In this document: piece after piece, positions 16,075 through 25,044 of the stretch
How the letters are laid out: each line of letters begins with the position of its first letter
Position numbering within the stretch: the stretch's first letter is position 1
From: Mycobacterium sp. IDR2000157661
Lineage (GTDB): Bacteria; Actinomycetota; Actinomycetes; Mycobacteriales; Mycobacteriaceae
NCBI RefSeq assembly: GCF_022317005.1
Contig: NZ_CP081006.1
Location: 3,100,001-3,164,000, forward strand
Direction of reading: 5' to 3'
Length of the DNA stretch: 64,000 nucleotides
The notes under the pieces: model-generated
What the model saw: the letters and a program-made list of their open reading frames with translations, nothing else
What the model was told of the DNA's origin: nothing
Databases searched by the model: none
Made by a program: the position numbers and the translations under genes

Positions 16075-17280
16075 TCAGCGCAACACGCGCACCGGCACGT
16101 GTGACCAGCCTGCGACGTTCTGCGCCGACACCCGTTTGCACTCGTCGAAAAAGACCTCGTAACGCGGCATGGCGTCGAGCAGGCGCTCCAGGGCGATCAC
16201 GCTCTCCATCCGAGCCAGCGCCGCGCCCAGACAGCTGTGCACGCCGTAGCCGAAGCCCAGGTTCTGCGCCTCGGTGCGGTCGCGGTCGATGTCGAACGTA
16301 TCGGGGTCGGTGAACGCTTCGGGATCCCGGTTCGCCGAACCGGTGAGCAGGAAGACGGGTTTGGCCTCCGGAATCGTGACGCCGTGCAGCTCGATCGGTC
16401 GCATCGAGCGGCGCACGTTGTACTGGTTGGGCGCCTCGTAGCGCAGCAACTCCTCGACCGCGGCTCCGGTCTTCGTGCGGTCGTCGAGCAGCTTCTGCCA
16501 CTGCTCGGGGTTGCGGGCGAAGGTCACCGCGGCGTTGCCCACCAGCTTGGTCACTGTCTCGGCGCCCGCGCCGCCCAGCAGCGTCGCGAAACCGGCGATC
16601 TCGAAGTCGTCGAGCGACTGCATTTGGCCGTCGTCGCGCTGGACCTCGGCGGCGATCAACCTGCTGAACATGTCGTCGCGTGGGTCGGCGCGGCGCTGCT
16701 GAATGATGTTGTAGTACAGGCCCATCAGTTCACCGACGGCGTGCATGCCCTCCTCGGACATATCGATCTGACCTGGTTCGCGGGCCAGGCTGATGTCCAC
16801 CCATTCGCCAACCTGACCACGATGCTCCTCCGGGACTCCGAGCATCTGGGTGATCACCTGGACCGGGAACAAGGCGGAGAAGTCGCGCACCACGTCAAAG
16901 CGGTCCGGATCGATGTCGGAGATGTAGCGGTCGATGGTCTCGGTCACCATGGGCCGCAGAGCCTCGATGGCCCGTGGGGTGAACACCTTGTTCACCAGGC
17001 TGCGCATCTGCCGGTGCTCCGGCGGATCCATCATGATGATCATCTTCGCCATCATCGGTTCGTTCGAACGAACCGTCGACAGATCCAATCCGTATGCCGA
17101 GGAGTAGGTTTCGAAGTCCTTGTACGCAGCCGCCACGTCCGCGTGCCGCGACAGCGCGTAGAAGTCGTACTCCTCGTTGTAGTACACCGGAGCCTCTTCG
17201 CGCAGGCGCCGGTAGATCTCCCACGGCCCGTTGAAGAACTCCTCGGAGAATGGATCGAAGACGAGTTCGGAAGTGGTCAT
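16075..17280 (-). CDS. Cytochrome P450
   Basis: A 401-residue P450. I-helix GGAGAET, K-helix ELLR (ExxR) and haem loop FGYGVHSCLG with axial Cys near residue 350. It is closely related to the P450 at 17506 along its length, sharing the VFDxxSxxxFxxPxEIY start and the RVPVRVL-like end. ATG at 17280 overlaps the ferredoxin stop by 4 bases (ATGA), so ferredoxin and P450 are coupled. Confidence 0.93.
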   Translation of the reverse strand: MTTSELVFDPFSEEFFNGPWEIYRRLREEAPVYYNEEYDFYALSRHADVAAAYKDFETYSSAYGLDLSTVRSNEPMMAKMIIMMDPPEHRQMRSLVNKVFTPRAIEALRPMVTETIDRYISDIDPDRFDVVRDFSALFPVQVITQMLGVPEEHRGQVGEWVDISLAREPGQIDMSEEGMHAVGELMGLYYNIIQQRRADPRDDMFSRLIAAEVQRDDGQMQSLDDFEIAGFATLLGGAGAETVTKLVGNAAVTFARNPEQWQKLLDDRTKTGAAVEELLRYEAPNQYNVRRSMRPIELHGVTIPEAKPVFLLTGSANRDPEAFTDPDTFDIDRDRTEAQNLGFGYGVHSCLGAALARMESVIALERLLDAMPRYEVFFDECKRVSAQNVAGWSHVPVRVLR

Positions 17281-17477
17281 GCGTCTTCGATCGAAATGGC
17301 CTGCCGGGGACACTGACGCACGGCTTCTCTGACCTGCTGTTCGTTTTCCGGTGTCACTTCTTCCTGCAGGACGTGGAGGTAGTCCTGGTCGTCAAGGTCG
17401 AACACCTCGGGGATGATGCCCATACAGACTCCGTTGCTCTCACAGAGGCCGAAGTCGACGACGATCTTCTGACTCAT
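17277..17477 (-). CDS. Small [3Fe-4S]-type ferredoxin
   Basis: A 66-residue ferredoxin with C12-ESNGV-C18 and a distal Cys in QCPRQAI. It lies between two P450 genes (17506 upstream, 16075 downstream) and probably serves both. Asn occupies the variable position next to the cluster where other family members have His. Confidence 0.92.
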   Translation of the reverse strand: MSQKIVVDFGLCESNGVCMGIIPEVFDLDDQDYLHVLQEEVTPENEQQVREAVRQCPRQAISIEDA

Positions 17478-17505
17478 GCGCGATCCCGCTCCGCTCCTCG
17501 CTGGG

Positions 17506-18708
17506 TCACTTCAGCACCCGCACGGGCACCCGGCCGTAGCCGGCGACATTCTGCATGGTGACGCGCTGTAGGCCGGCGAAGTCGACCTCGTAGCGCGGCA
17601 TGAAGTCCAGCAGGTGCTCCAACGCGACCGCGGTCTCGAGGCGGGCCAGCGCAGCACCGAGACAACTGTGGATGCCGTAACCCAGGCCAAGATTCTGCGA
17701 CTGCGTCTTGTTACGAGTGATGTCGAAGGTCTCGGCATTGTCGAATGCGCGCGGATCCCGATTCGCGGCGGCCTGCAACAGGAATACCGGCTTGCCTGCG
17801 GGAACGGTGCCGTTGGGCAGTTCGGCGTCCTTCAAGGTGTAGCGGACGTTGTATTGGACTGGGCCGACATATCGCAACAGTTCCTCGACCGCATCGCCGA
17901 CCCTGCTGCGGTCGTCGAGCAGCATCTGCCATTGCTCTGGGTGACGGGCGAACTCAACCACGGCGCTGCCGACGAGTTTGGTGACGGTCTCGGCGCCTGC
18001 GCCACCGAGCAGCGCCAAGAAGCCGGTGATCTCGATGTCGTCGAGCGAGCGCATCTCGCCGTCTTCGCCCGGGATCTCCGCGGCGATCAGTCGGCTGATC
18101 ATGTCGTCCTGCGGGTTCTGGCGGCGCTCCTGGACCAGGCCGTAGTAGTACACACCCGAGTCGATGTTGGCCTGCATGTTCTCGTCGCTCAGACTGATTT
18201 GACCCGGTTTGCGCTCGAGACCCTTGTCGATCCAGTGCCGGACCTGTTGCCGGAATTCTTCGGGCACGCCGGCCATGCGCGTGATGACCTCGACCGGGAA
18301 CGGACCGGAGAAGTCCTGCACCACGTCGAAATTGTCGGGATTGACCTTGCTCAGGTAGTGCTCGACGAGATCGGTGACGGTCTGTCGTTGCGACTGGATG
18401 GCCCGCGGCGTGAACGCCTTGTTGAGGAGGCTGCGCATGTGGCGGTGGTCTGGCGGATCCATGAAGATGATGGACTTCTGGGGCGCCTCCGGCGACCTGA
18501 CCATGGCCAGGTCGCAGCCGCGACTAGACGAAAACGACTCGTGGTCCTTGAGCGCTGCTGCGACATCCGCGTGCCGGGTCAGCGCATAGAAATCCTGTTC
18601 CTCGTCGTAGTAGATCGGTGCTTCGTCCCGCATCCGCTTATAGATCTCGTACGGATTCTCGAAGTAATCCTGCGAGACGTGATCGAACACCAGTTTGGGC
18701 TTGGTCAT
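17506..18708 (-). CDS. Cytochrome P450 with altered haem-loop Phe
   Basis: A 400-residue P450, paralog of 16075. I-helix GGAGAET, ExxR as ELLR, haem loop LGYGIHSCLG with axial Cys near residue 349: the first residue of FGxGxHxC is Leu instead of Phe. That Phe modulates haem potential in characterised P450s, so altered redox behaviour is possible. AGAGGAG precedes the ATG. It heads the P450-ferredoxin-P450 operon. Confidence 0.92.
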   Translation of the reverse strand: MTKPKLVFDHVSQDYFENPYEIYKRMRDEAPIYYDEEQDFYALTRHADVAAALKDHESFSSSRGCDLAMVRSPEAPQKSIIFMDPPDHRHMRSLLNKAFTPRAIQSQRQTVTDLVEHYLSKVNPDNFDVVQDFSGPFPVEVITRMAGVPEEFRQQVRHWIDKGLERKPGQISLSDENMQANIDSGVYYYGLVQERRQNPQDDMISRLIAAEIPGEDGEMRSLDDIEITGFLALLGGAGAETVTKLVGSAVVEFARHPEQWQMLLDDRSRVGDAVEELLRYVGPVQYNVRYTLKDAELPNGTVPAGKPVFLLQAAANRDPRAFDNAETFDITRNKTQSQNLGLGYGIHSCLGAALARLETAVALEHLLDFMPRYEVDFAGLQRVTMQNVAGYGRVPVRVLK

Positions 18709-18743
18709 GATCTCCTCTTTCGCGGTGGGCTAGCTACCGCATT

Positions 18744-18771
18744 CGTTACGCGAGGCTGCGATTGTGTAACG
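18744..18771. promoter_or_regulatory. Weak inverted repeat CGTTAC-N16-GTAACG in P450 promoter region
   Basis: The 6-base arms lie 36-63 bases before the ATG at 18708, in the 113-base gap after the dehydrogenase ending at 18822. The long spacer makes it a weak operator candidate. Confidence 0.25.
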
Positions 18772-18821
18772 CCTCTAGTATGCCTCACCGGGGGGTCTCC
18801 GGTCAGCGGAATCGCCGGTTG

Positions 18822-19613
18822 TCACGGCCCGATTCCGGCGTTGATGACGCTGTCCAGCAGCCCCAGATCGGTGCCCAGTTCGGCCGCGATCTTGCGCACC
18901 ACCGCGACGTCCTTGCCGATGAACTCGCCGACGTCACCGACGAAGCCCTGCACCGAGCCGCGACCTGCGATGAACTCGCCGACGCGGCTGGCCCCGCTGC
19001 CTCGAGTGACCGACGTCAGCAGCTTGCTCTCGTCCACCCCGAGCGAGGCGCCCAGCCCCACCGCCTCGGCCAGCAGGCCGATCTGTGCGGCGAACAACGC
19101 GTTGTTGATCAGCTTGACGGCCTGGCCGGCGCCGAGCGGACCGACGTGCAGGACCGGATCGCCGTACGCACTGATCACCGGCTGAACCCGCGCGACGGCG
19201 TCGTCGGCGCCGCCGACGAACAGCGTCACCTCGCCTGCGGCGATGTTGTGGGGTCCGCCGCTGACCGGTGCGTCGACGACGTCCACGCTCGGGAACCGGG
19301 CCGCGATGGACCGCGCTGTCGCCGGGCTTCCGGTGGTGTGGATGACGAGCGACGCTTCGGGCCGCATCGCCGCGGCCAAGCCGTCGTGCAGGCAGACCTG
19401 CTGCACCTGTTCATCCGTGAACACGCACACGATGACCACGTCGGCGTCGGCCGCGTCGGAGACCGTGGCGACCGGGTGCGCGCCGAGTCGGCTCACCGCG
19501 GCGCGCTTGTCGTCGGTCCGGCCCAGCGCACTGACCTCATGACCGGATTCGGCGAGGCGACGCACCATCGGGGCGCCCATGCGCCCCGCCCCGACGAACC
19601 CGACGCGGGTCAT
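18822..19613 (-). CDS. 3-hydroxyisobutyrate dehydrogenase-like NAD-binding protein (copy 1)
   Basis: A 263-residue beta-hydroxyacid dehydrogenase. N-terminal Rossmann motif VGFVGAGRMGAPM, the substrate-binding DAPVSGGPHNIAAG, and catalytic Lys in GAGQAVKLINNA. It oxidises a beta-hydroxy acid or related compound with NAD(P). Its ATG overlaps the previous gene by 4 bases, and it is the last gene of a six-gene overlapping operon (24534 to 18822). The adjacent paralog at 19610 suggests two related substrates or a heteromer. Confidence 0.88.
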   Translation of the reverse strand: MTRVGFVGAGRMGAPMVRRLAESGHEVSALGRTDDKRAAVSRLGAHPVATVSDAADADVVIVCVFTDEQVQQVCLHDGLAAAMRPEASLVIHTTGSPATARSIAARFPSVDVVDAPVSGGPHNIAAGEVTLFVGGADDAVARVQPVISAYGDPVLHVGPLGAGQAVKLINNALFAAQIGLLAEAVGLGASLGVDESKLLTSVTRGSGASRVGEFIAGRGSVQGFVGDVGEFIGKDVAVVRKIAAELGTDLGLLDSVINAGIGP

Positions 19614-20428
19614 CGCGGATGGTCCATCGCTTCCAGGGCGGTGTCGGCGACGGTGAACACCGTGCCCTCCGGCGCTGAGGCGGATGAAGCGATGCTCGCG
19701 GCATGCCGAACGTCTTTCTGCAGCAACGCTCCTGCGATCGGCGCGAGAGCCTCGACGGTGCCGCCGAACATCGCGATGCTGCCCAGCGCCTTGCTCGTGG
19801 CGGACCCGCCGTTGAGGACCTCGGCGAGGCGGACCCGCGGGATGCCCAGCGACTCGCCAAGGTCCAGGGTGCTCAGCGCTGCCCCGAGATTCGCCGTGAA
19901 CAGCAGGTTGTTGAGGATCTTGGTGACCTGGCCGCTGCCCAACGGGCCGAGGTGCACGATCGGGTCGGCATAGGTGGCGAACACGGGCCGGCAGCGCTCG
20001 ACGACATCCTCCTCGCCGCCGACCATGACCAACAACTTGCCCTCCTCGACAGCGGGTCCGCCGCCGCTCACCGGCGCGTCGATGACCGAGACACCTTGTC
20101 CGGCAGCAGCCTCGGCGATCTCGCGGCACGTGTCGGGGTGAACGGTGCTGTGGATCGCGACGATACCGCCGGCGGCCAGGCCTGCGAGCACACCTGACTC
20201 GCCGCCGAGCACCTCGCGCACATCGTCGTCACCCACCACGCAGAGACAGACCAGGTCGCTGGCGGCGGCCAGTTCCGCCGGCGTGCCGGCCGTCTTGGCC
20301 GCGGTGTCGGCATACGGTTCGAGGCTGGCCTCGCGGCGCGCCCACAGCGTGGTTTCGAAACCGCCCTCGGCGATCCGGCGTGCCATCGGGCCGCCCTGGC
20401 TGCCCAGTCCGATGAATCCGACGCGCAT
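19610..20428 (-). CDS. 3-hydroxyisobutyrate dehydrogenase-like NAD-binding protein (copy 2)
   Basis: A 272-residue paralog of the downstream gene. VGFIGLGSQGGPM, DAPVSGGGPAVEEG and GSGQVTKILNNL are the cofactor, substrate and catalytic Lys segments. ATG at 20428 overlaps the stop of the hydrolase (TGATG). Much longer frames upstream of this ATG are chance open frames over the hydrolase. Confidence 0.88.
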   Translation of the reverse strand: MRVGFIGLGSQGGPMARRIAEGGFETTLWARREASLEPYADTAAKTAGTPAELAAASDLVCLCVVGDDDVREVLGGESGVLAGLAAGGIVAIHSTVHPDTCREIAEAAAGQGVSVIDAPVSGGGPAVEEGKLLVMVGGEEDVVERCRPVFATYADPIVHLGPLGSGQVTKILNNLLFTANLGAALSTLDLGESLGIPRVRLAEVLNGGSATSKALGSIAMFGGTVEALAPIAGALLQKDVRHAASIASSASAPEGTVFTVADTALEAMDHPR

Positions 20429-21297
20429 CAACCCGCCTCCATCTCTCGTTGTGCGGCAACACATTCGTCTGCGAAGGCAACCACCTTCGCGTGGTATGCC
20501 GCGGCGTTGTTCGACAGGGACATGTTGTGTCCTGTACCGGTCTGCTCGTTGATCACGAAGCGCGGCGACGACGTGAACATCGCGGCCATCTTCGCCATTG
20601 TCTCCGGATCCGATCGCCACACCCGCTCGTGTTCGGCGACGCTGAACTGCACCGGTACCCGGACCTGCGGCGCGAGCGCCGGGAAGTCCTGTCGCGGCCA
20701 GTTCCTGGTCACGTCGACCTCGTAGGACGCGCCAGTCGAGGAATTCGTCATGCCCGACAACACGTCGGAGGGGTAGAGATGTTCCGGCTGCCAGAGCATG
20801 TCGCGCAGTCCTGCCGGGCGGCGGGTAGCCGTGGTGGACTTCATGATGTCGGCCATCTGGTCGCTGTACTGCACCCCGGTGCCCGCCAACTCGAGACCGA
20901 TCACGTCGCTGCGCTGCTCGGCGGCCATTCGCACCGCCAGTTCACAGCCAGCCGAATGGCCGATCAGGAACAAGCCGGCGCCGCGGGGGCCGCCGCCGAG
21001 GATCTTGTCGACGGCACCGAAGGCGAGGGCCACCCGCTGCTCGGGTCGCTGCATGGCGTCCGGATACGGCGCCGAACTGCCGTAGCCGGGCCGGTCCAGC
21101 GCGACGACCGTGTAACCGTGTTCCGCCCCGAGGCGCAGCAGCGACAGCCGCGGGTGTCCCGGGCAGTCGAAATACGCTGCGGTGCTGGACCCGCCATGGA
21201 AGGCGACGATGACGGCGGTCGGATTGTCGACCGCGGCCACCAGACCCGACATCGGCACACCGCCGACCAGGACGACGCGGGGTCTGGCGGTGCTCAC
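20428..21297 (-). CDS. Alpha/beta hydrolase
   Basis: A 289-residue alpha/beta hydrolase. The nucleophile elbow is GHSAG with S115; HGG near residue 35 forms the oxyanion region and the catalytic His is probably in TGTGHNMSL. It may hydrolyse an ester, lactone, thioester or ring-cleavage product. GTG at 21297 overlaps the upstream stop by 4 bases. Within the operon it follows the DUF35-thiolase fusion. Confidence 0.88.
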   Translation of the reverse strand: MSTARPRVVLVGGVPMSGLVAAVDNPTAVIVAFHGGSSTAAYFDCPGHPRLSLLRLGAEHGYTVVALDRPGYGSSAPYPDAMQRPEQRVALAFGAVDKILGGGPRGAGLFLIGHSAGCELAVRMAAEQRSDVIGLELAGTGVQYSDQMADIMKSTTATRRPAGLRDMLWQPEHLYPSDVLSGMTNSSTGASYEVDVTRNWPRQDFPALAPQVRVPVQFSVAEHERVWRSDPETMAKMAAMFTSSPRFVINEQTGTGHNMSLSNNAAAYHAKVVAFADECVAAQREMEAG

Positions 21298-22937
21298 GAG
21301 TCGGTCCGCATCAGGATCGCCCCGCTCGGGGTGAGGCCGCCGCTGCTCACCACGGCGACGCGCGCGTCTCGGACCTGCCGCTCACCGGCGTCACCGCGCA
21401 ACTGCGTCACCGCCTCGTGGATCAGACCCATCCCGTGGGTGCGCCCGTGCGACAACTGGCCGCCGTGGGTGTTCAGCGGGATCACGCCGTCGCGGGCGAT
21501 CGCCTTGCCGCCGTCGAGGAAGTCCTTGGCCTCGCCGATGCCGCAGAAGCCCAGCGCCTCCAGCCAGGACAGGCAGTTGAACGAGAAGCCGTCGTACAGT
21601 TCGGCGACGTCAACATCCTTCGGGCGCAAGGAGGTTCGCGTCCACAGATGGGCGGCCTGGCCGAGTACCTGAGGCTCGTGGGTGAGCGTGCTCTGGTCCC
21701 AGTCGGTGCGTTCGGCGATCTGCGTTCCGACCGCTTCGAACAATACCGGGGTGCGCGGCATGTCCTCGGCGACGTCGGCGGCGGAGACGACCACCGCGAT
21801 GGCGCCGTCGCACGGCACATCGCAGTCGTACAGGCCGAACGGTGTGGTAATCATCCGCGCGCCCAGGTAGTCGTCCATGGACATCGGGTCCCGGTAGATC
21901 GCCGTCGGGTTCAGGGCGGCGTTGGCGCGCTGATTCAGGGCGATCCAGCCGAGCGTCTCGCGCGTGGTGCCGTAGCGGTCGAAGTGGCGCTGGGCGTTCA
22001 GCGCGAGGGTGTGCGCCGCCGACATGGCGCCGAACGGCATCTGCCAACTCGACGTGCGGGCGCCGCCGGGTGGGGAGGCCTTTCCCTCCTTCATCAACTG
22101 CTGAAAGGTGGCCTCCCACAAGGTGCGGAAGCACAGCACGTGGCGAGCCATGCCCGTCGCGATCGCCATCATCGCCGCGATCACCGAACCGCCGGGGCCG
22201 AAGGTGTCCATGCCGCCGTTGAACCACGCCGGACGGATACCGAGTGCTCCCTCGAGCGCGGTGACACCGCCCTCGCCCATGCCTGCGACGTCAAGGCCAG
22301 GATAGGTCGACAGGCCGTCGATGTCGTCGAAGGTCAGGCCCGCATCGGCGACGGCGGCCTCGCACGCCTCGATCGTCAGTGAAAGCGGCGGCACCATCAG
22401 CCGGCGCCCGAGCCGCGACGCGCCGATGCCGGTGATCGCCGAGTGCTCCTCGAACCGGTGCGTGGTCAGCGGGGGACTGACGTGCCTGGCGAAGTCCTGC
22501 GGCGGGATCTCGTCGTCGGGCAGCGGGCCGGACTGGCCGTCGCTGCTGGGCGCGAAGACCGGAAGCCAGACGTCCTCGAGTTCCTCGAACCGGACCTCGA
22601 GCAATTGCCCCAATTGCAGCTCGTCGGGCTCGCAGTCAACGATGTTGGTGGTCAACCGAACTCGCGGATCCTCGACCACGGCGACCTGGGCCACCACGTA
22701 CGGTGGCGGCAGGTCGGGGAACCCGAAGCGGTGGTTGACGGTGAACGCCGACAGGGTGGCCTTGCCGGAGACGTCGCGCACACCCAGGTGGTGGCTGCGG
22801 CAGTACCGGCACACCGGCTGTGGCGGGTGGATCAGCGCGGCGCAGTCGCGGCATTCCTGGATGCGCAGGACGCCGTCGGCGCCTGCGGTCCAGAAGAATT
22901 CGTTGAGGACCGTCAGCTCGGGTAGCGGCCTGGTCAC
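21294..22937 (-). CDS. DUF35 (OB-fold/zinc ribbon) - thiolase-like fusion, Ltp2-type
   Basis: A 547-residue fusion. Residues 1-140 form a DUF35 domain with zinc-ribbon Cys C29, C32, C43 and C46; from about residue 160 a thiolase-fold domain follows. It lacks the usual nucleophilic Cys (the region reads MDTFGPGG) but has the Ltp2-like VAELYDGFS and NTHGGQLSHGR segments. In cholesterol catabolism the aldolase Ltp2 works with the DUF35 domain of ChsH2 to cleave a side chain by retro-aldol reaction, so this fusion probably carries both parts in one chain. GTG at 22937 overlaps the ferredoxin stop by 4 bases; longer upstream extension is not coding. Confidence 0.88.
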   Translation of the reverse strand: MTRPLPELTVLNEFFWTAGADGVLRIQECRDCAALIHPPQPVCRYCRSHHLGVRDVSGKATLSAFTVNHRFGFPDLPPPYVVAQVAVVEDPRVRLTTNIVDCEPDELQLGQLLEVRFEELEDVWLPVFAPSSDGQSGPLPDDEIPPQDFARHVSPPLTTHRFEEHSAITGIGASRLGRRLMVPPLSLTIEACEAAVADAGLTFDDIDGLSTYPGLDVAGMGEGGVTALEGALGIRPAWFNGGMDTFGPGGSVIAAMMAIATGMARHVLCFRTLWEATFQQLMKEGKASPPGGARTSSWQMPFGAMSAAHTLALNAQRHFDRYGTTRETLGWIALNQRANAALNPTAIYRDPMSMDDYLGARMITTPFGLYDCDVPCDGAIAVVVSAADVAEDMPRTPVLFEAVGTQIAERTDWDQSTLTHEPQVLGQAAHLWTRTSLRPKDVDVAELYDGFSFNCLSWLEALGFCGIGEAKDFLDGGKAIARDGVIPLNTHGGQLSHGRTHGMGLIHEAVTQLRGDAGERQVRDARVAVVSSGGLTPSGAILMRTDS

Positions 22938-23248
22938 CGCACGAATCCCGAGATCGCCTCGCTGTTGTCGCCGGTTGTCGGATCGGGTTCGGGCGACTCG
23001 TGCGGTTCTTCGTGGAAGGCGTTGTCGTCGGAGGGCCGGTGTTCGCCCAGGTAGACAATCGCGTGCACAGGGCAGTCGAACAGCGCCCGCATCACAGCGT
23101 CGCGGTCCTTCTCGGGCACGGTGCCGTCGCCGATGAGCGAGGCGTATCCCCAGTCGTCGAGGGAGAAGTAGCCCGGCGCATGCTTGGCACAGATGCCGAA
23201 TCCGTCGCACAGCGTCCGGTCCAGCCGAATCCTCAAGCCGTCACTCAC
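22934..23248 (-). CDS. Small ferredoxin with extended C-terminus
   Basis: A 104-residue ferredoxin: C-DGFGI-C near residues 13-19 and distal Cys in DCPVHAI near residue 67, followed by an acidic, Pro-rich tail of about 35 residues absent from the other small ferredoxins here. GTG at 23248 overlaps the stop of the NuoF-like gene by 4 bases. Direct coupling to a NuoF-like flavoprotein suggests that the latter reduces it. Confidence 0.88.
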   Translation of the reverse strand: MSDGLRIRLDRTLCDGFGICAKHAPGYFSLDDWGYASLIGDGTVPEKDRDAVMRALFDCPVHAIVYLGEHRPSDDNAFHEEPHESPEPDPTTGDNSEAISGFVR

Positions 23249-24534
23249 GGTTTCACCGCCTCCACTTCGTACGGCCGCACCGCGTCGAACCTGTTGGTCC
23301 GACACGTCTCGCAGTCGCCGGCGAGGTGACGGGAGACCGCCTGGGGGAACTGGCGCAGCAGGCTGGCGGCGATGTTGGTGGCGCCGTCGAGGGTGCCGCA
23401 GGCGCCCCGTCCGCGCAGCACCACCGACCACCGTTCCAGCCGCGTGACATCCTCGTCGGTCGCCACTCCGTCGCGCAGCGCCGAGATGACGGCGGCCATC
23501 GCGGCGGTGCCGTTGAAGCAGCTGCCGCACTGTCCGGCGTTCTCGCGGTCGAAGTAGGACATCACCGACGCGGCGACGGCGACCGGGCAGTCGTCGGTGA
23601 GGATCGAGATCGCCCCGCAGCCCAGTCCGCTGCCGAGGCGGCGGATCGATTCGTGGTCCAGCGTCGCATCGAGGACGTCGGTGTTGAGCAGACCCGCGAA
23701 GTAGCCGCCCATCAACGCGCCGGTCACGGCCTCCCGGTCGACGCCGTGCGCCTGCAGCAGCTCGGAAAAGCCCACGCCGTGCGGTAACTCGTAGAGAGCC
23801 GGCGGCCTGCCGGCACCGGTGACCGTCGCCAGGAACGTGCCCGGCGACATCGGCGTGCCCACCGACCGGAACGCTAGTGAACCGTGTTCATGGATGAACG
23901 GCAGATTGGCCAGCGTCTCGACATTGCTGACCATGGTCGGGACACCGGACACACCCTCCTCGAAGGGGCGCGGCGGTTTGTCGGTGGGCTTGGCCGGACC
24001 GCCGTTGATGCGGCGCACCGCGGCGGTCTCCTCACCCGCGACGTAACCCGGTTCGACGGTGACGACGGCGATCGCGGTGCGCCCGAACGTATCCGGCGCG
24101 AGTTGGCCCAGTGCGGTGTTCACCGCATCGGTCGCCTGCTCGTCGGAGACGTACACGTAGGCGCGGCTGGCCCCGGCGACAGCGGCCGCCAGACGCAAGC
24201 CGTCCAGAACGAGGTGCGGACGGTGGCGCAGCAACCAGCGGTCCTTGATCGACGCCGGCTCGCCCTCTTCGCCGTTGGCGACGACGACGGTCTCCGATCC
24301 CCTCCGGTGGGCGTCGCGGACGGTGCGCAGCTTGGTCCCGACGGGGAAGGCCGCGCCGCCACGGCCCAGCAGGCCGGACAGTTCGACCTGTTCGACCAGC
24401 GCCTCGGCGTCGGTGAGCGGCAGGTAACCCCCGGCCTGCGCGTAGTCGGCGTAGTCCTCGGACCCCGCAGGCCGCAGCAGTCGCGGCGCGCTGTCCGGCC
24501 AGACGGCGACGGTGAGCCCGGTGGTGGTGGTCAT
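23245..24534 (-). CDS. NuoF-like FMN/Fe-S NADH dehydrogenase flavoprotein
   Basis: A 429-residue stand-alone protein of the complex I 51-kDa (NuoF/HoxF) family. GRGGAAFP (residues 57-64) and ANGEEGEPASIKDR bind FMN and NADH. The [4Fe-4S] region reads QCGSCFNG with C336 and C339 but Gly where the third Cys of CxxCxxC belongs, and C379 (GACGT) as distal ligand; an extra CETC pair lies at 408-411 near the C-terminus. No NuoE or NuoG partner is present; a ferredoxin gene overlaps instead. It probably transfers electrons between NAD(P)H and that ferredoxin. It heads the six-gene operon and is divergent from 24571 by only 36 bases. Confidence 0.88.
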   Translation of the reverse strand: MTTTTGLTVAVWPDSAPRLLRPAGSEDYADYAQAGGYLPLTDAEALVEQVELSGLLGRGGAAFPVGTKLRTVRDAHRRGSETVVVANGEEGEPASIKDRWLLRHRPHLVLDGLRLAAAVAGASRAYVYVSDEQATDAVNTALGQLAPDTFGRTAIAVVTVEPGYVAGEETAAVRRINGGPAKPTDKPPRPFEEGVSGVPTMVSNVETLANLPFIHEHGSLAFRSVGTPMSPGTFLATVTGAGRPPALYELPHGVGFSELLQAHGVDREAVTGALMGGYFAGLLNTDVLDATLDHESIRRLGSGLGCGAISILTDDCPVAVAASVMSYFDRENAGQCGSCFNGTAAMAAVISALRDGVATDEDVTRLERWSVVLRGRGACGTLDGATNIAASLLRQFPQAVSRHLAGDCETCRTNRFDAVRPYEVEAVKP

Positions 24535-24570
24535 GAAATGTCCTTGCGATCCGCGGATAGGCTGACGGAC

Positions 24571-25044
24571 ATGAGGACTGCGGTGGTTCGCGTCGGGGTC
24601 GACCGCGCGGGCGAACTCGATGCCGCACAACTGCGCGACGGCGCGGGCCGGTTGCGTGAGTTGGCCGGTGCGGCGGGCATCGAACTGGTGGACAACGACC
24701 TGGCCGGCCTGCCGCCGAAGCGCCGTGAGGTCGAACTGCTCATCGACGGCGTCGATCCCGAGACGCTGATGAAGACCGCAGTCGACCTGTGCGCCAAGGC
24801 TTTCGGCACCACGCCGGCTCCGGGGGTGGTGACCTTCATCAGCCGCGGCACCGACGACGACGCGTACGGCGTGCTCGCCGGACTGGGACTGACCGGTGAC
24901 ATCGAGCGTGTGCCCGGCGACGACGGCTGGGACGTCGTGCATGTGACGCTGCGCAAGGCCGACCTCGAGCGTGTCCCCGAAAGTCGCGTCCACACGGCAC
25001 TCGAAGCCTCACTCAACTGCGAGGTGCTCATCCGCACGACGTAG
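24571..25044 (+). CDS. Conserved hypothetical protein
   Basis: A 157-residue soluble protein without a recognised domain. It contains no signal peptide, membrane segment or Cys cluster apart from two Cys (LCAKAF and LNCEVL). The ATG at 24571 lies 36 bases from the divergent NuoF-like start, so both share one short promoter region and may be co-regulated. GC codon bias is normal, and the opposite-strand frame over it is poorer. Function unknown. Confidence 0.7.
   Translation: MRTAVVRVGVDRAGELDAAQLRDGAGRLRELAGAAGIELVDNDLAGLPPKRREVELLIDGVDPETLMKTAVDLCAKAFGTTPAPGVVTFISRGTDDDAYGVLAGLGLTGDIERVPGDDGWDVVHVTLRKADLERVPESRVHTALEASLNCEVLIRTT

Noticed and set aside
21294-23210. A longer version of the DUF35-thiolase fusion starting near 23210
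   Set aside because: The extension runs over the ferredoxin in a different frame and has no domain; GTG at 22937 fits the operon's 4-base overlap pattern.
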